A stretch of DNA of 64,000 nt from Actinacidiphila epipremni (GTDB lineage Bacteria; Actinomycetota; Actinomycetes; Streptomycetales; Streptomycetaceae): the NCBI RefSeq assembly GCF_012034175.1, contig NZ_JAATEJ010000017.1, positions 1-64,000 on the forward strand. Direction: 5' to 3'. A program made the position numbers and the translations under genes. How positions within the stretch are numbered: the first letter of the stretch is position 1; each line of letters begins with the position of its first letter. The notes under the pieces are model-generated. The model saw nothing but the letters and a program-made list of their open reading frames with translations. It searched no databases and was not told the DNA's origin. Of the stretch, positions 48,899 through 58,297 are shown one piece after another.

Positions 48899-49674
48899 GC
48901 CGCCGGGTCCGTACCACCGCGTTCTGGCTGGCCGCCGCCGCCTTCGCGGTGATCTTCACGCTCGCCTGCACCGGCCTGCCGCACTTCGGCACCACCCTCC
49001 ACCCGTACGGCAGCCGGGCCGTCGCCGCGTCCGTGCGGCAGCACACCGCCAACGTCGTGTCGTCGGTCAACTTCGACCAGCGCGCCCTGGACACCCTCGG
49101 CGAGGAGTCGATCCTCTTCGGCGCCGTCCTCGGCTCCGTCGTCCTGCTGCGCCGGGCCCGCGACGAGGACCGCGCCGCCCCGCAGCCGCGCCCCGTGCTG
49201 CCCTCCACGCTGCTGCTCGGCGCCGGGCTGCTGCCGGTCACCGTGCTGGTCGGCGGCTACGTCGTGGCGCACGGGCAGCTGAGCCCCGGCGGCGGCTTCC
49301 AGGGCGGCGTGATGCTCGCGACCGGGCTGCACCTGGCGTATGTCGCGGCCGACTACCGGGTGCTGCGCCGGGTCCGCCCCCTCGCGGTGTTCGCCGCGCT
49401 CGACGCGGTCGGCGCCGGCGCCTTCACCGCGCTCGGCTTCGCCGGGCTCGTCGCGGGCGCCGCCTACCTGGAGAACGTCCTGCCGCTCGGCACCTTCAAC
49501 CAGCTGGCCTCCGGCGGCCTGGTCCCGCTGGTCAACGCCGCGGTCGGCGTCGAGGTCGCCTCCGGCGTCATCGTGCTGGTCGCGCAGTTCCTCGACCAGG
49601 CCGTGGAGATCGACGAACCCCGCCACCACGGCGCCGGCGCCGGCGCCGGCGGCGGAAAGGACGGCGACCGGTGA
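48895..49674 (+). CDS. mrpB: Mrp subunit B with N-terminal MbhE-like domain
   Basis: A 259-residue membrane protein. The C-terminal part (about 95-245) is MnhB, marked by AHGQLSPGGGFQGGVMLA and TFNQLASGGLVPLVN. The first 85 residues, with VVSSVNFDQRALDTLGEES and ILFGAVLGSVVLL, match MbhE/the end of MrpA. MnhB alone is about 140 residues, so two subunits are fused here. The GTG start overlaps the previous stop, and the last codons overlap mrpC. Confidence 0.85.
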   Translation: MSRRVRTTAFWLAAAAFAVIFTLACTGLPHFGTTLHPYGSRAVAASVRQHTANVVSSVNFDQRALDTLGEESILFGAVLGSVVLLRRARDEDRAAPQPRPVLPSTLLLGAGLLPVTVLVGGYVVAHGQLSPGGGFQGGVMLATGLHLAYVAADYRVLRRVRPLAVFAALDAVGAGAFTALGFAGLVAGAAYLENVLPLGTFNQLASGGLVPLVNAAVGVEVASGVIVLVAQFLDQAVEIDEPRHHGAGAGAGGGKDGDR

Positions 49675-50015
49675 GCATCCTCCCCTTCCTCGCGGCCGGC
49701 TGGATCTTCCTGATCGGCGTCTACGGCATGGTGACCAGCCGCAACCTGGTCCACGCCGTCGGCTGCCTGGCCGTCGCGCAGACCTCGACGTACGTGCTGC
49801 TGCTCGGCATCGGCTACCGGCGCGGCGGCACCGCCCCGGTCTTCTCCGACATCCCCGTCGGCACCGCGGTCGTCGACCCCGTCGTGCAGGCCCTGGTCCT
49901 GACCGATGTCGTCGTCGGCGCGACCGTCACCGCGCTGCTGCTGAGCCTGGTCATCCAGATCCGCAAGCGCACCGGGACCGTCGACCCCGAAGCGCTCACC
50001 GACCTGAAAGGCTGA
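49671..50015 (+). CDS. mrpC: Mrp antiporter subunit C (NuoK-like)
   Basis: A 114-residue NuoK/MnhC homologue with three helices. VVDPVVQALVLTDVVVGATV is the family block, holding the Asp and Glu-equivalent positions, and SRNLVHAVGCLAVAQTSTYV precedes it. GTG start overlaps mrpB by GTGA. It ends ten bases before mrpD. Confidence 0.9.
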   Translation: MSILPFLAAGWIFLIGVYGMVTSRNLVHAVGCLAVAQTSTYVLLLGIGYRRGGTAPVFSDIPVGTAVVDPVVQALVLTDVVVGATVTALLLSLVIQIRKRTGTVDPEALTDLKG

Positions 50016-50024
50016 GGCCCGACG

Positions 50025-51896
50025 GTGCTGCCCACCGGCCGGGAGACGGCCGACCTGCTCCCGCTCGCCGTAGCGATCCCGCTGCTGGGCGCGGCGGTCC
50101 TGGTGCTGGCCGGCCGCGTGCTGCCCCGACTCGGCATCGACATCCTCGCCACCGCCTTCGCCGCCGGCACCACCGCCGAGCTGGCCCTGCTGTGGTCGCG
50201 CATCGGGGACGAGGGCGGTCGCGCGGTCTCCTGGGCCGGCGGCTGGACCCCGCAGCACGGGCACAGCGTCGGCATCGTCCTGGTCGCCGACCGGCTCGGC
50301 GCGGGCCTGGCCCTGCTGGTCGCGATCCTCGTCGCGGCCGTCCTGGTCTACTCCTGGCGCTACTTCGACGAGCCGCCCGTCCGGCACCGCGGCGCCTTCC
50401 CCGCGCTGCTGCTGCTCTTCGAGGCCGGCATGTGCGGCTTCGCCCTCACCGGCGACCTGTTCGACGCGTTCGTCTTCTTCGAGCTCATGGGCGTGGTCGC
50501 CTACGCCCTGACGGGCTTCCGCATCGAGGACCCGCGCCCGCTGCACGGCGCCCTCACCTTCGGCGCCGTCAACTCCCTGGCCGCCTACTGCTCGCTGCTC
50601 GGCATCGGGCTGCTCTACGCCCGCACCGGCGAGCTGGGCATGGCGCAGATCGGCGCCGCGCTCGCCGGCCACCGCACCGACATGCTCACCGTCACCGCGT
50701 TCGTGCTGGTCCTGACCGGGCTGCTGGTGAAGTCCGCGACCGTGCCCTTCCACTTCTGGCTGCCCGACGCGCACGCCGTCGCGCCCACCCCGGTGTGCAT
50801 GCTGATGTCCGGCGTGATGGTCGAACTCGGGCTGTACGGCGCCGCGCGCGTCTACCTCACCGTCTTCGCCGGCCCCGGCGGCATCCCGCACGCGGCCGTC
50901 ACCCACACCCTCGGCACCCTCGGCGTGCTGACCGCGCTCACCGGCGCCGTCATGTGCTGGCAGCAGCGGCACCTCAAGCGCATGCTGGCCTTCTCCACCA
51001 TCGCGCACACCGGGCTGTGGCTGCTGGGCCTGAGCCTGCTCGGCGGCGACGCGACCGCCGGCACCGCCCTGTACGTCGCCGGGCACGCCGGGGTGAAAGC
51101 CGCGCTGTTCGGCCTGACCGGCGTCCTGCTCGACCGGCACGGCTCGGTCGACGAGTACGGCCTGCACGGCACCGAACGCGGCTCGCGGCTGCTCGGCGGG
51201 CTCTTCCTCGCCGGCGCCCTCGCGCTCGCCGGGCTGCCGCCGTTCGGCACCGCGCTGGGCAAGGCGCTCGCCGAGCACGCCGCCGAGAGCCATGCCGGCT
51301 GGCTGCCCGCGCTCTACGTGCTGGTCTCGGCCCTCACCGGCGGCGCGGTGCTGCGCGCGGGCCTGCGCATCTTCTACGCCGCAGGTCCCGTCCCCGCGCC
51401 CAGCACCTCCGACGTCGAGACCAGCGGCTCGGGGGAGGAGCCCGAGGTCCGCGAGCCGCACCGCAGGGTGCCGCGCACCATGACCGCGGTGCCGGCGGCG
51501 CTGCTGCTGGGCGCGCTCGCCCTCGGCCTGTGGCCCGCCGCGGGGCGGGCGCTGGCGTCGGCGGCCGTCGCCTTCGGCGACCGCGCCGGCTATCTGGCCC
51601 AGGTCGGCACCGGCGCCGCCCCGCCGCCGCCCGGGCCCGCGCCCGGGGCCGCCTGGACGCTCGCGGGTGTGCTGCTGGGCCTGCTCTCGGTCGCCCTCGC
51701 CGGCGTCCTCGCGCTGGCCGCGGTACGCCCCGCGAGCCGCCCGCCGCTGCGCGCGCTGCGGGGCGCCGCCCGGCTCGCCGACCGGCGGCTGATCGTGCCG
51801 CTGCGCCGGCTGCACTCCGGGCACCTGGGGGACTACGTCGCCTGGCTGATGGTCGGCATCGCCGGGCTGATGCTGGCGCTTGCCGGGCAGATCTGA
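50025..51896 (+). CDS. mrpD: Mrp antiporter subunit D (proton-channel, NuoL/M/N-like)
   Basis: A 623-residue complex-I-like antiporter subunit, larger than MrpD of Bacillus (about 490). Key segments are GDLFDAFVFFELMGVVAYAL (with the helix-5 Glu), LVKSATVPFHFWLPDAHAVAP (helix-7 Lys) and HLKRMLAFSTIAHTGLWLLG. The C-terminal 130 residues add hydrophobic helices beyond MrpD. It is the only large antiporter-like subunit in the operon; no separate MrpA N-terminal half is present. A terminator follows. Confidence 0.9.
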   Translation: MLPTGRETADLLPLAVAIPLLGAAVLVLAGRVLPRLGIDILATAFAAGTTAELALLWSRIGDEGGRAVSWAGGWTPQHGHSVGIVLVADRLGAGLALLVAILVAAVLVYSWRYFDEPPVRHRGAFPALLLLFEAGMCGFALTGDLFDAFVFFELMGVVAYALTGFRIEDPRPLHGALTFGAVNSLAAYCSLLGIGLLYARTGELGMAQIGAALAGHRTDMLTVTAFVLVLTGLLVKSATVPFHFWLPDAHAVAPTPVCMLMSGVMVELGLYGAARVYLTVFAGPGGIPHAAVTHTLGTLGVLTALTGAVMCWQQRHLKRMLAFSTIAHTGLWLLGLSLLGGDATAGTALYVAGHAGVKAALFGLTGVLLDRHGSVDEYGLHGTERGSRLLGGLFLAGALALAGLPPFGTALGKALAEHAAESHAGWLPALYVLVSALTGGAVLRAGLRIFYAAGPVPAPSTSDVETSGSGEEPEVREPHRRVPRTMTAVPAALLLGALALGLWPAAGRALASAAVAFGDRAGYLAQVGTGAAPPPPGPAPGAAWTLAGVLLGLLSVALAGVLALAAVRPASRPPLRALRGAARLADRRLIVPLRRLHSGHLGDYVAWLMVGIAGLMLALAGQI

Positions 51897-51919
51897 CGCA
51901 CCCGCCGGTGCGGCGAAAG

Positions 51920-51954
51920 GCCCGCCCCGCCGCCGTGCCGCGGGGGGAGCGGGC
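51920..51954 (+). terminator. Hairpin terminator of the Mrp operon
   Basis: GCCCGC (51920-51925) pairs with GCGGGC (51949-51954), and CCCGC with GCGGG inside, around a C/G-rich loop. It starts about 25 bases after the mrpD stop and also faces the end of the convergent enolase-superfamily gene. Confidence 0.6.
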
Positions 51955-51993
51955 GCTCAAGCCGTGGTGGGGGGAGCAGGCCCTGACCGGCGC

Positions 51994-53127
51994 TCAGCTG
52001 CGCCGGTAGCGCTCGGCGGCGTCCGCCCGCAGCGCCATCCCGTGCCCCGGCGCGCCGTCCCGGCCCGGGCGGACCGCGCCGCCGGCCGGGTCGAGGGCGC
52101 CGGAGAAGAGGTCGCGCTCGATACGGACGTGGTCGTGGAACCACTCCAGGTGGCGCAGGTTGGGCACCGCAGCCGCGGCGTGCGCGTGCAGGTGCGGGGC
52201 GCAGTGCCCGGAGATCTGCACCCCGCGCGCCTCGGCCAGCGCCGCCGCCTTCAGCCACACCGTGACACCGCCGCAGCGGGTGACGTCCGCCTGGAGGCAG
52301 TCCACCGCGCCGGCCGCGAGCATCCGCTCGAAGTACGCCAGGGTGTAGCCGTACTCCCCGGCGGTGACGTCGGCGCGCACCGCGTCCCGTACCCGGGCCA
52401 GGTCCGGCAGGTCGTCGGAGGAGACCGGCTCCTCGAACCAGGTGACGCCCTCCGCGTCGAGGTGGGAGCCGAGCCGTACGGCCTGCTTGGCGGTGTAGCC
52501 GCCGTTGGCGTCCACGTACAGCTCCGCGTCGCCCGCGGAGCGGCGGGCCGCGCTGATCCGCCGCCGGTCGCGCTGCTCGGCCGCGCCCCAGGACTCGCCG
52601 ACCTTGATCTTCACCCGGGGGATGCCGGCCCCCTCGGTCCACTCCCGCAGCTGCCGGTCCTGCCGCTGCTCGTCGTAGGTGGTGAAGCCGCCGCTGCCGT
52701 AGACCGGCACCTCGTCGCGGGCCGCGCCGAGGAGGGTCACCAGGGGCAGCTCCAGCAGGCGGGCCTTGAGGTCCCACAGCGCGATGTCGACCGCCGAGAT
52801 CGCATGGCCGGCGATACCGGGGCGGGCGGCGTTGCGCACCGCCCGGGTCATCGCCTCGTTCGCCGCGGGCACGTCCCACGCCGACCGGCCGGTGACGGCC
52901 GGCGCGAGGTGCGCGCCGACCACCGCCGCGGCGGCCGGTGAGCCGTACGTCCAGCCCAGGCCCGTGACGCCGGCGGCCTCGGCGTGCACGGCCACCAGCG
53001 TCGTCTCCGCCCAGGCCAGGGTGCCGTCGGCCTCCGGCGCCTCGGTGGGCACGGTGAGGACCGCCGCCCGCAGCGCCCGGATCCGCGGCCCGCCCGGGTC
53101 GGCGCCGCCCTCCCCGGCCGCACTCAC
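51994..53127 (-). CDS. Enolase-superfamily (mandelate racemase/muconate lactonizing-type) enzyme
   Basis: A 377-residue enolase-superfamily protein. The general base motif is VKIKVGES near residue 168. The metal ligands are in YVDANGGY (Asp), WFEEPV (Glu) and TAGEYGY (Glu). ISGHCAPHLHAHAAA near residue 310 has the His-rich strand-7 to 8 region seen in dipeptide epimerases and acid-sugar dehydratases. The GTG start at 53127 overlaps the stop of the ThDP-enzyme gene by GTGA, so the two are coupled. Precise activity is open. Confidence 0.85.
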   Translation of the reverse strand: MSAAGEGGADPGGPRIRALRAAVLTVPTEAPEADGTLAWAETTLVAVHAEAAGVTGLGWTYGSPAAAAVVGAHLAPAVTGRSAWDVPAANEAMTRAVRNAARPGIAGHAISAVDIALWDLKARLLELPLVTLLGAARDEVPVYGSGGFTTYDEQRQDRQLREWTEGAGIPRVKIKVGESWGAAEQRDRRRISAARRSAGDAELYVDANGGYTAKQAVRLGSHLDAEGVTWFEEPVSSDDLPDLARVRDAVRADVTAGEYGYTLAYFERMLAAGAVDCLQADVTRCGGVTVWLKAAALAEARGVQISGHCAPHLHAHAAAAVPNLRHLEWFHDHVRIERDLFSGALDPAGGAVRPGRDGAPGHGMALRADAAERYRRS

Positions 53128-54947
53128 CCCTCGTCCCCGGCACCCGGCCGGTCGTCGCGGTGCCGGCGGCCCGGCAGCATCTCCTGGATCTTCGACTTGA
53201 CGCCCTGCCGCACCATCGCCGTACGGTCCACGTCGCCGTGCACCACCGCCGAGGCCGCCGCCTCGATCTGGTCCCAGGTCGCGTGCGGCGGGATCGGCGG
53301 CACGGCCGGGTCGGTGCGGAAGTCGATGACGAACGGCCGGTCCGCGGCCAGCGCCTTCTGCCACGCTTCCCGCACCCCGCCCGGCTCCTCCACGCGCGCC
53401 CCGCCCAGGCCCAGCGAGCGGGCGAAGTCGGCGTAGCGCACGTCCGGGATGGACTGCGAGGGCACGAACTGCGGGGCGCCCTCCATGGCCCGCATCTCCC
53501 ACGTCACCTGGTTGAGGTCCTGGTTGTTCAGGACCGCCACGACCAGCCGCGGGTCGCTCCAGTCCCGCCAGTACTTCGAGGCGGTGATCAGCTCGGCCAT
53601 GCCGTTCATCTGCATGGCCCCGTCGCCGACCACCGCGAGCGCCGGCCGGTCGGGGTGCGCGAACTTCGCGCCGATCACGTACGGCACGCCGGGCCCCATC
53701 GTGGCCAGCGTGCCGGACAGCGAGCCGCGCATGGCGCCGCGCATCCGCAGGTGCCGGGCGTACCAGTTGGCGGCCGAGCCGGAGTCGGCGGCGAGCACGG
53801 CGTTCTCCGGCAGCAGGTCGTCCAGCGCGTGCACGACGTACTCGGGGTTGACCGGGTCGGCGTCCACGGCCGCGCGCCGCTGCATCACGTCCCACCAGCG
53901 GGAGGTGTTCTGCTCGATCGTCCTGCGCCACTTGCCGTGCTTCTTCGCCTTCAGCTGCGGCAGCAGCCGCTTGAGCGTGCCGGCCGCATCGCCCACCAGG
54001 TTGACCTCGAAGGGGTAGCGCAGCCCGATCATGTACGGATCGACGTCGATCTGCACCGCCCGGGCCTGCCCGAAGTCGGGCAGGAACTGCGTGTAGGGGA
54101 AGCTGGAGCCCATCACCAGCAGCGTGTCGCAGTCCCGCATCATCTCGTACGACGGGCGGGCGCCCAGCAGCCCGATCGACCCGGTGACGTACGGCAGGTC
54201 GTCGGGCAGCACGTCCTTGCCCAGCAGCGCCTTGGCCACGCCCGCCGCCAGCGTGTCCGCGGCGTGCTCGATCTCGCTGCGGGCGCCGCGCGCCCCCTGC
54301 CCGACCAGGATCGCCACCTTCTCGCCGGCGTTGAGCACCTCGGCGGCGTGGTGCAGGTCCTCGTCCGAGGGCACGGGCGCGTAGTGGCCGACGCCGAGAC
54401 TGGAGGGCACCATCTTGAACGCGTGCGTGGGCGCGCTGTACTCCAGCTCCTGCACATCGGCCGGGATGATCACCGCGGTGACGGTGTGCCGCGCGTACGC
54501 GGTGCGCAGCGCCCGGTCCAGGACGTTCGGCAGCTGCTCGGGAACGGTGACGGTCTCGCAGAATTCCGAGGCGACGTCCTTGTACAGCGCCGCCAGGTCC
54601 ACCTCCTGCTGGTAACTGCCGCCCATGGCGCTGCGGTTGGTCTGCCCGACGATGGCGACGACCGGCACGTGGTCGAGCTTGGCGTCGTACAGGCCGTTGA
54701 GCAGGTGGATCGCGCCGGGGCCCGAGGTCGCCGCGCACACCCCGACCTTGCCGGAGAACTTCGCGTAGCCGACCGCCTCGAAGGCGGCCATCTCCTCGTG
54801 CCGCGCCTGGACGAAGCGCGGCTTGTTGCCGGCCCGGCCCCACGCGGCGAGCAGGCCGTTGATGCCGTCGCCCGCGTAGCCGAAGACGTGGTCGACGTCC
54901 CATTCGCGCAGGCGGTTCAGTACGTAGTCGGACACCTTGATCGACAC
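53124..54947 (-). CDS. Thiamine-diphosphate enzyme, pyruvate oxidase/acetolactate synthase-like
   Basis: A 607-residue ThDP-dependent enzyme. Residues 1-170 form the PYR domain, with the activating Glu in ARHEEMAAFEAVGYAK. The middle FAD/Rossmann-like domain has ILVGQGARGARSE. The PP domain carries GDGAMQMNGMAELITASKYW and LNNQDLNQVTW. It is closest to pyruvate oxidase/PoxB-like proteins that lack a known partner. Start: GTG 54947 with AGAGGA just upstream. It lies 56 bases after the FAD/Fe-S oxidase gene and is coupled to the enolase-superfamily gene. Confidence 0.87.
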   Translation of the reverse strand: MSIKVSDYVLNRLREWDVDHVFGYAGDGINGLLAAWGRAGNKPRFVQARHEEMAAFEAVGYAKFSGKVGVCAATSGPGAIHLLNGLYDAKLDHVPVVAIVGQTNRSAMGGSYQQEVDLAALYKDVASEFCETVTVPEQLPNVLDRALRTAYARHTVTAVIIPADVQELEYSAPTHAFKMVPSSLGVGHYAPVPSDEDLHHAAEVLNAGEKVAILVGQGARGARSEIEHAADTLAAGVAKALLGKDVLPDDLPYVTGSIGLLGARPSYEMMRDCDTLLVMGSSFPYTQFLPDFGQARAVQIDVDPYMIGLRYPFEVNLVGDAAGTLKRLLPQLKAKKHGKWRRTIEQNTSRWWDVMQRRAAVDADPVNPEYVVHALDDLLPENAVLAADSGSAANWYARHLRMRGAMRGSLSGTLATMGPGVPYVIGAKFAHPDRPALAVVGDGAMQMNGMAELITASKYWRDWSDPRLVVAVLNNQDLNQVTWEMRAMEGAPQFVPSQSIPDVRYADFARSLGLGGARVEEPGGVREAWQKALAADRPFVIDFRTDPAVPPIPPHATWDQIEAAASAVVHGDVDRTAMVRQGVKSKIQEMLPGRRHRDDRPGAGDEG

Positions 54948-55003
54948 GGGCAGTTCCTCTCGTCGCGCCGTACGGGGGAGTGGGGGTGACGGACGGCCGC
55001 CGC

Positions 55004-58000
55004 TCAGCGCCGCAGCCGGCGCAGCAGGGCGTACAGCCCGCCCGCGGCCCCGGCGGCGGTCAGCGCCGCGCCGGCGGTGACCAGCCGGGCGGCGGCCGGG
55101 CTCGGCGGCCCGGGGCGGTCCACGGCCTTCTCCGGGCGGTCGGCGGGCGCCGGGCCGTCCAGCGCCATCGCCAGCGCCTCGGCCACATGCAGCGCCCGCC
55201 GGCCGGTGCCGCCCTGCTCGATCTGGGTGCGGCAGCTGAAGCCGTCGGCGAGCACGAGCGCGTCCGGCGCGGCCTCGCGCACCGCGGGCAGCACGCCCAG
55301 CTCGCCGATGGCCAAGGAGAGCTCCTGGTGGCCGCGTTCGAAGCCGAAGTTGCCGGCCAGGCCGCAGCAGCCCGCGTCCAGCACGTCGGCGTCCAGGCCC
55401 GCCCGCCGCATCAGCTCGCGGTCGGCGTCGAAGCCGGTGACGGCGTGCTGGTGGCAGTGGGTCTGCACGGTCGCCGCCCGGGTCAGCACCGGCGGCTTCC
55501 AGTGCGCGGGCGCCTTGTGCAGCAGCAGCTCGGAGAAGGTCAGGAACTGCCCGGCGAGCCGCCGCACGTCCTGGTCGTCGGGCATCAGCTCGGGCGCGTC
55601 GGCCCGGAAGACCGCCGAGCACGACGGCTCCAGGCCCACCACCGGAGTCCCGGCCTCGATCCACGGCCGCAGCACGTCCAGGGTGTGCCGCAGCGTCCGC
55701 TTCGCCACGTCCAGCTGCCCGGTGGAGATCCAGGTCAGCCCGCAGCACACGTTCCCCCCGGGCACCGCGACCCGGAAGCCGGCGTCCTCCAGCACCCGCA
55801 CCGCGGACCTGGCCACCGACGGGTGGAAGTACGTGCTGAACGTGTCCGGCCACAGCACCACCGCCCGCGGGTCGCCCGGCTCCGGCTCGGGCGTGCCGCG
55901 CTCGCGCCACCACCGCAGGAACGACTGCCCGGCGAACAGCGGGGCGTCCCGGTCGGCGACCCCCGCCAGGCGCTTGCCGATCCCGGCCAGCCCCGGCGCC
56001 CGCAGGCCAGCGTTCACCACCCCCGGCGCGATCTGCGCTGCCCGGGCCCACACCGGCAGCCAGCCCAGCGCGTAGTGCGCGGCCGGCCGCAGCCGCCCCT
56101 CGTAGTGGTGCGACAGGAACTCCGCCTTGTACGTGGCCATGTCGACGCCCACCGGGCAGTCCGACTTGCAGCCCTTGCACGCCAGGCACAGGTCCAGGGC
56201 GTCCCTGACCTCCGTCGAGCGCCAGCCGCCGGTGACGGGGGAGTCCTCGTGGCCGCCGATCATCTCGAACAGCAGCCGGGCCCGGCCGCGCGTGGAGTGC
56301 TCCTCCTCGCCGGTCGCCCGGTAGGAGGGGCACATCACGCCGCCCTCGTGGCTGCGGCAGTTGCCGATGCCGACGCAGCGCAGCACGGCCTGGTTGAAGG
56401 AGTGGTCGTCGTCCGGGTAGCCGAAGCGGGCGTCGGAGTCGTCGCGCGGACGCCAGTCGGCGCCCAGCCGCAGATCGCGGTCCGCCGGGTGCGGGGCGAC
56501 GACCTTGCCCGGGTTCATCCGGTCGGCCGGGTCGAGCAGCGCCTTCAGCTCGCCGAAGGCGCCCACCAGCCGGTCGCCGTACATGGTGCGCAGCAGCTCG
56601 CCGCGGGCCTGCCCGTCGCCGTGCTCGCCCGACAGCGAACCGCCGTAGGAGACGACGAGGTCGGCCGCGGCCCGCAGGAAGTCGTGGAAGCGCGCCACGC
56701 CCTCGGCGGTACGCAGCCCGAACGGGATCCGGGTGTGGACGCAGCCCTGCCCGAAGTGCCCGTAGAGCGACGGGTGGTCGTAGCCGAACCGCGCGAAGAG
56801 CTTCTTGAGCTCGCGCAGGTAGTCGCCGAGCCGGTCCGGCGGGACGGCGGAGTCCTCCCAGCCCTCCCATGTCTCGCGCTCGTCCGGCGGGCGGGCGGTG
56901 ACACCCAGGCCCGCCTCGCGGGCCTTGAGCATGCGCTGCTCGCGCGCGGTGTCGTCCGACAGCGCCACCGCCGGGTCGTCGCGGTCGCGGCCCAGGGCCC
57001 GCAGCAGCTCCTCGGCCTGCCGGTCGGCCGCGGGCCGGTCGTCGCCGGTGAACTGCAGCAGCAGCCAGCTGCCGCCCTCGGGGAAGGCCCGCAGCGACTC
57101 CAGATGGCTGCCCTCCTCCCGCATCAGCTGCGCCATGCGGTCGTCCAGCCCCTCCAGCTGGGACGGGCTGCTGTGCTCCAGGATCCGCGGTACGTCGTCG
57201 GCGGCGGCGCATATGTCGGGGTAGCCGAGGATCAGCATCGCGTCGGCGGCCGGCACCGGCACCAGCTCCAGCTCGGCGCGCAGCACCGTCACCAGCGTGC
57301 CCTCGCTGCCGACCAGGCCGCGGGCGACATGGAAGCCGTTCTCCGGCAGCAGGTCGTCCAGGTTGTAGCCGGACACCCGGCGGGGGATCTTCGGGTAGCC
57401 GCGGCGGATGTCGGCCAGATAGCGGTCGCCGATCGCCCGCAGCCCGGTGTACAGCTCGGCCCGCCGGTCGCCCTGCGCGGTGATCGCCTCGTACTCCTGC
57501 GGCGAGGTCCGGCCCACCCAGCAGCGCAGCCCGTCGTAGGTCAGGATCTCCAGCCGCCGCACGTTGTCGACGGTCTTGCCGTACGCCTGCGCCGAGGCGC
57601 CGCAGGAGTTGTTGCCGATCATGCCGCCGATGGTGCAGTGCGTGTGGGTGGACGGTTTGGGGCCGAACTTCAGCCCGCAGGCGGCCAGTTGGCGGTTCAG
57701 CTCGTCCAGCACGATGCCGGGCTCGACGACGCAGGTACGGGCCTCGCGGTCGACGGAGACCAGGCCGTCGCAGTATTTCGTCCAGTCGATCACGACCGCG
57801 GTGTTGGTGCACTGCCCGGCCAGGCTCGTGCCGCCGCCGCGGGAGAGCACCGGCGCGCCGAACCGGGCGCACACCGCCACCGCCGCCGCGCCCGCCTCGA
57901 CGCCGTACGGGACGACGACGCCGATCGGGACCTGCCGGTAGTTGGAGCCGTCCGTGGCGTACGCGCCGCGGCTCCCCGGGTCGAAGCGCACCTCCCCCTC

Positions 58001-58108
58001 GACCTCGGCGCGCAGCGCCTCCTCCAGCGCCGCGACGTCCAACGCTGCGACGTCCGGCGCACCGGCGTCCGGCGCGGAAGAGGAGGTGAACCGCTCGACA
58101 GTGCTCAT
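55004..58108 (-). CDS. FAD-linked oxidase fused to Fe-S/CCG domains (D-lactate or glycolate dehydrogenase type), with C-terminal membrane anchor
   Basis: A 1034-residue GlcD-GlcF-like fusion. Residues about 30-480 form the FAD oxidase: PVLSRGGGTSLAGQCTN, GMIGNNSCGASAQAYGKTVD, GSEGTLVTVLRAELEL and SGEHGDGQARGELLR. Cys clusters for iron-sulphur follow in CVGIGNCRSHEGGVMCP and CLACKGCKSDCPVG. Two CCG half-domains follow with NVCCGLTW and DAGCCGLAGNFGF. The last 28 residues form a membrane helix (LVTAGAALTAAGAAGGLYAL) not usual in the family. It is the first gene of an operon with the ThDP and enolase-superfamily genes. Confidence 0.88.
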   Translation of the reverse strand: MSTVERFTSSSAPDAGAPDVAALDVAALEEALRAEVEGEVRFDPGSRGAYATDGSNYRQVPIGVVVPYGVEAGAAAVAVCARFGAPVLSRGGGTSLAGQCTNTAVVIDWTKYCDGLVSVDREARTCVVEPGIVLDELNRQLAACGLKFGPKPSTHTHCTIGGMIGNNSCGASAQAYGKTVDNVRRLEILTYDGLRCWVGRTSPQEYEAITAQGDRRAELYTGLRAIGDRYLADIRRGYPKIPRRVSGYNLDDLLPENGFHVARGLVGSEGTLVTVLRAELELVPVPAADAMLILGYPDICAAADDVPRILEHSSPSQLEGLDDRMAQLMREEGSHLESLRAFPEGGSWLLLQFTGDDRPAADRQAEELLRALGRDRDDPAVALSDDTAREQRMLKAREAGLGVTARPPDERETWEGWEDSAVPPDRLGDYLRELKKLFARFGYDHPSLYGHFGQGCVHTRIPFGLRTAEGVARFHDFLRAAADLVVSYGGSLSGEHGDGQARGELLRTMYGDRLVGAFGELKALLDPADRMNPGKVVAPHPADRDLRLGADWRPRDDSDARFGYPDDDHSFNQAVLRCVGIGNCRSHEGGVMCPSYRATGEEEHSTRGRARLLFEMIGGHEDSPVTGGWRSTEVRDALDLCLACKGCKSDCPVGVDMATYKAEFLSHHYEGRLRPAAHYALGWLPVWARAAQIAPGVVNAGLRAPGLAGIGKRLAGVADRDAPLFAGQSFLRWWRERGTPEPEPGDPRAVVLWPDTFSTYFHPSVARSAVRVLEDAGFRVAVPGGNVCCGLTWISTGQLDVAKRTLRHTLDVLRPWIEAGTPVVGLEPSCSAVFRADAPELMPDDQDVRRLAGQFLTFSELLLHKAPAHWKPPVLTRAATVQTHCHQHAVTGFDADRELMRRAGLDADVLDAGCCGLAGNFGFERGHQELSLAIGELGVLPAVREAAPDALVLADGFSCRTQIEQGGTGRRALHVAEALAMALDGPAPADRPEKAVDRPGPPSPAAARLVTAGAALTAAGAAGGLYALLRRLRR

Positions 58109-58297
58109 GCCTGGCCTTCCCGGTTGCGTGGCCCCGCTCCCCGCATCGGGTGCCCGGTCCCCGCCGCCCTATGCCCGCACCCGTGCCCGCCGCGGACGGC
58201 CCCGCACCGCCGCCCCGCACCGCCACCGGCCGGGCGCGGGCCACGCATGGGCCCGGCCGGGCCGGGCACCCGCAGGGGAGCACCGAGGGAGGCGCAT

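Noticed and set aside
58150..58297. Possible small gene or attachment site between the FAD oxidase and LLM genes
   Set aside because: Only a 13-bp direct repeat (GCCCCGCACCGCC) near 58200 was seen. No tRNA, integrase or coding signal accompanies it.
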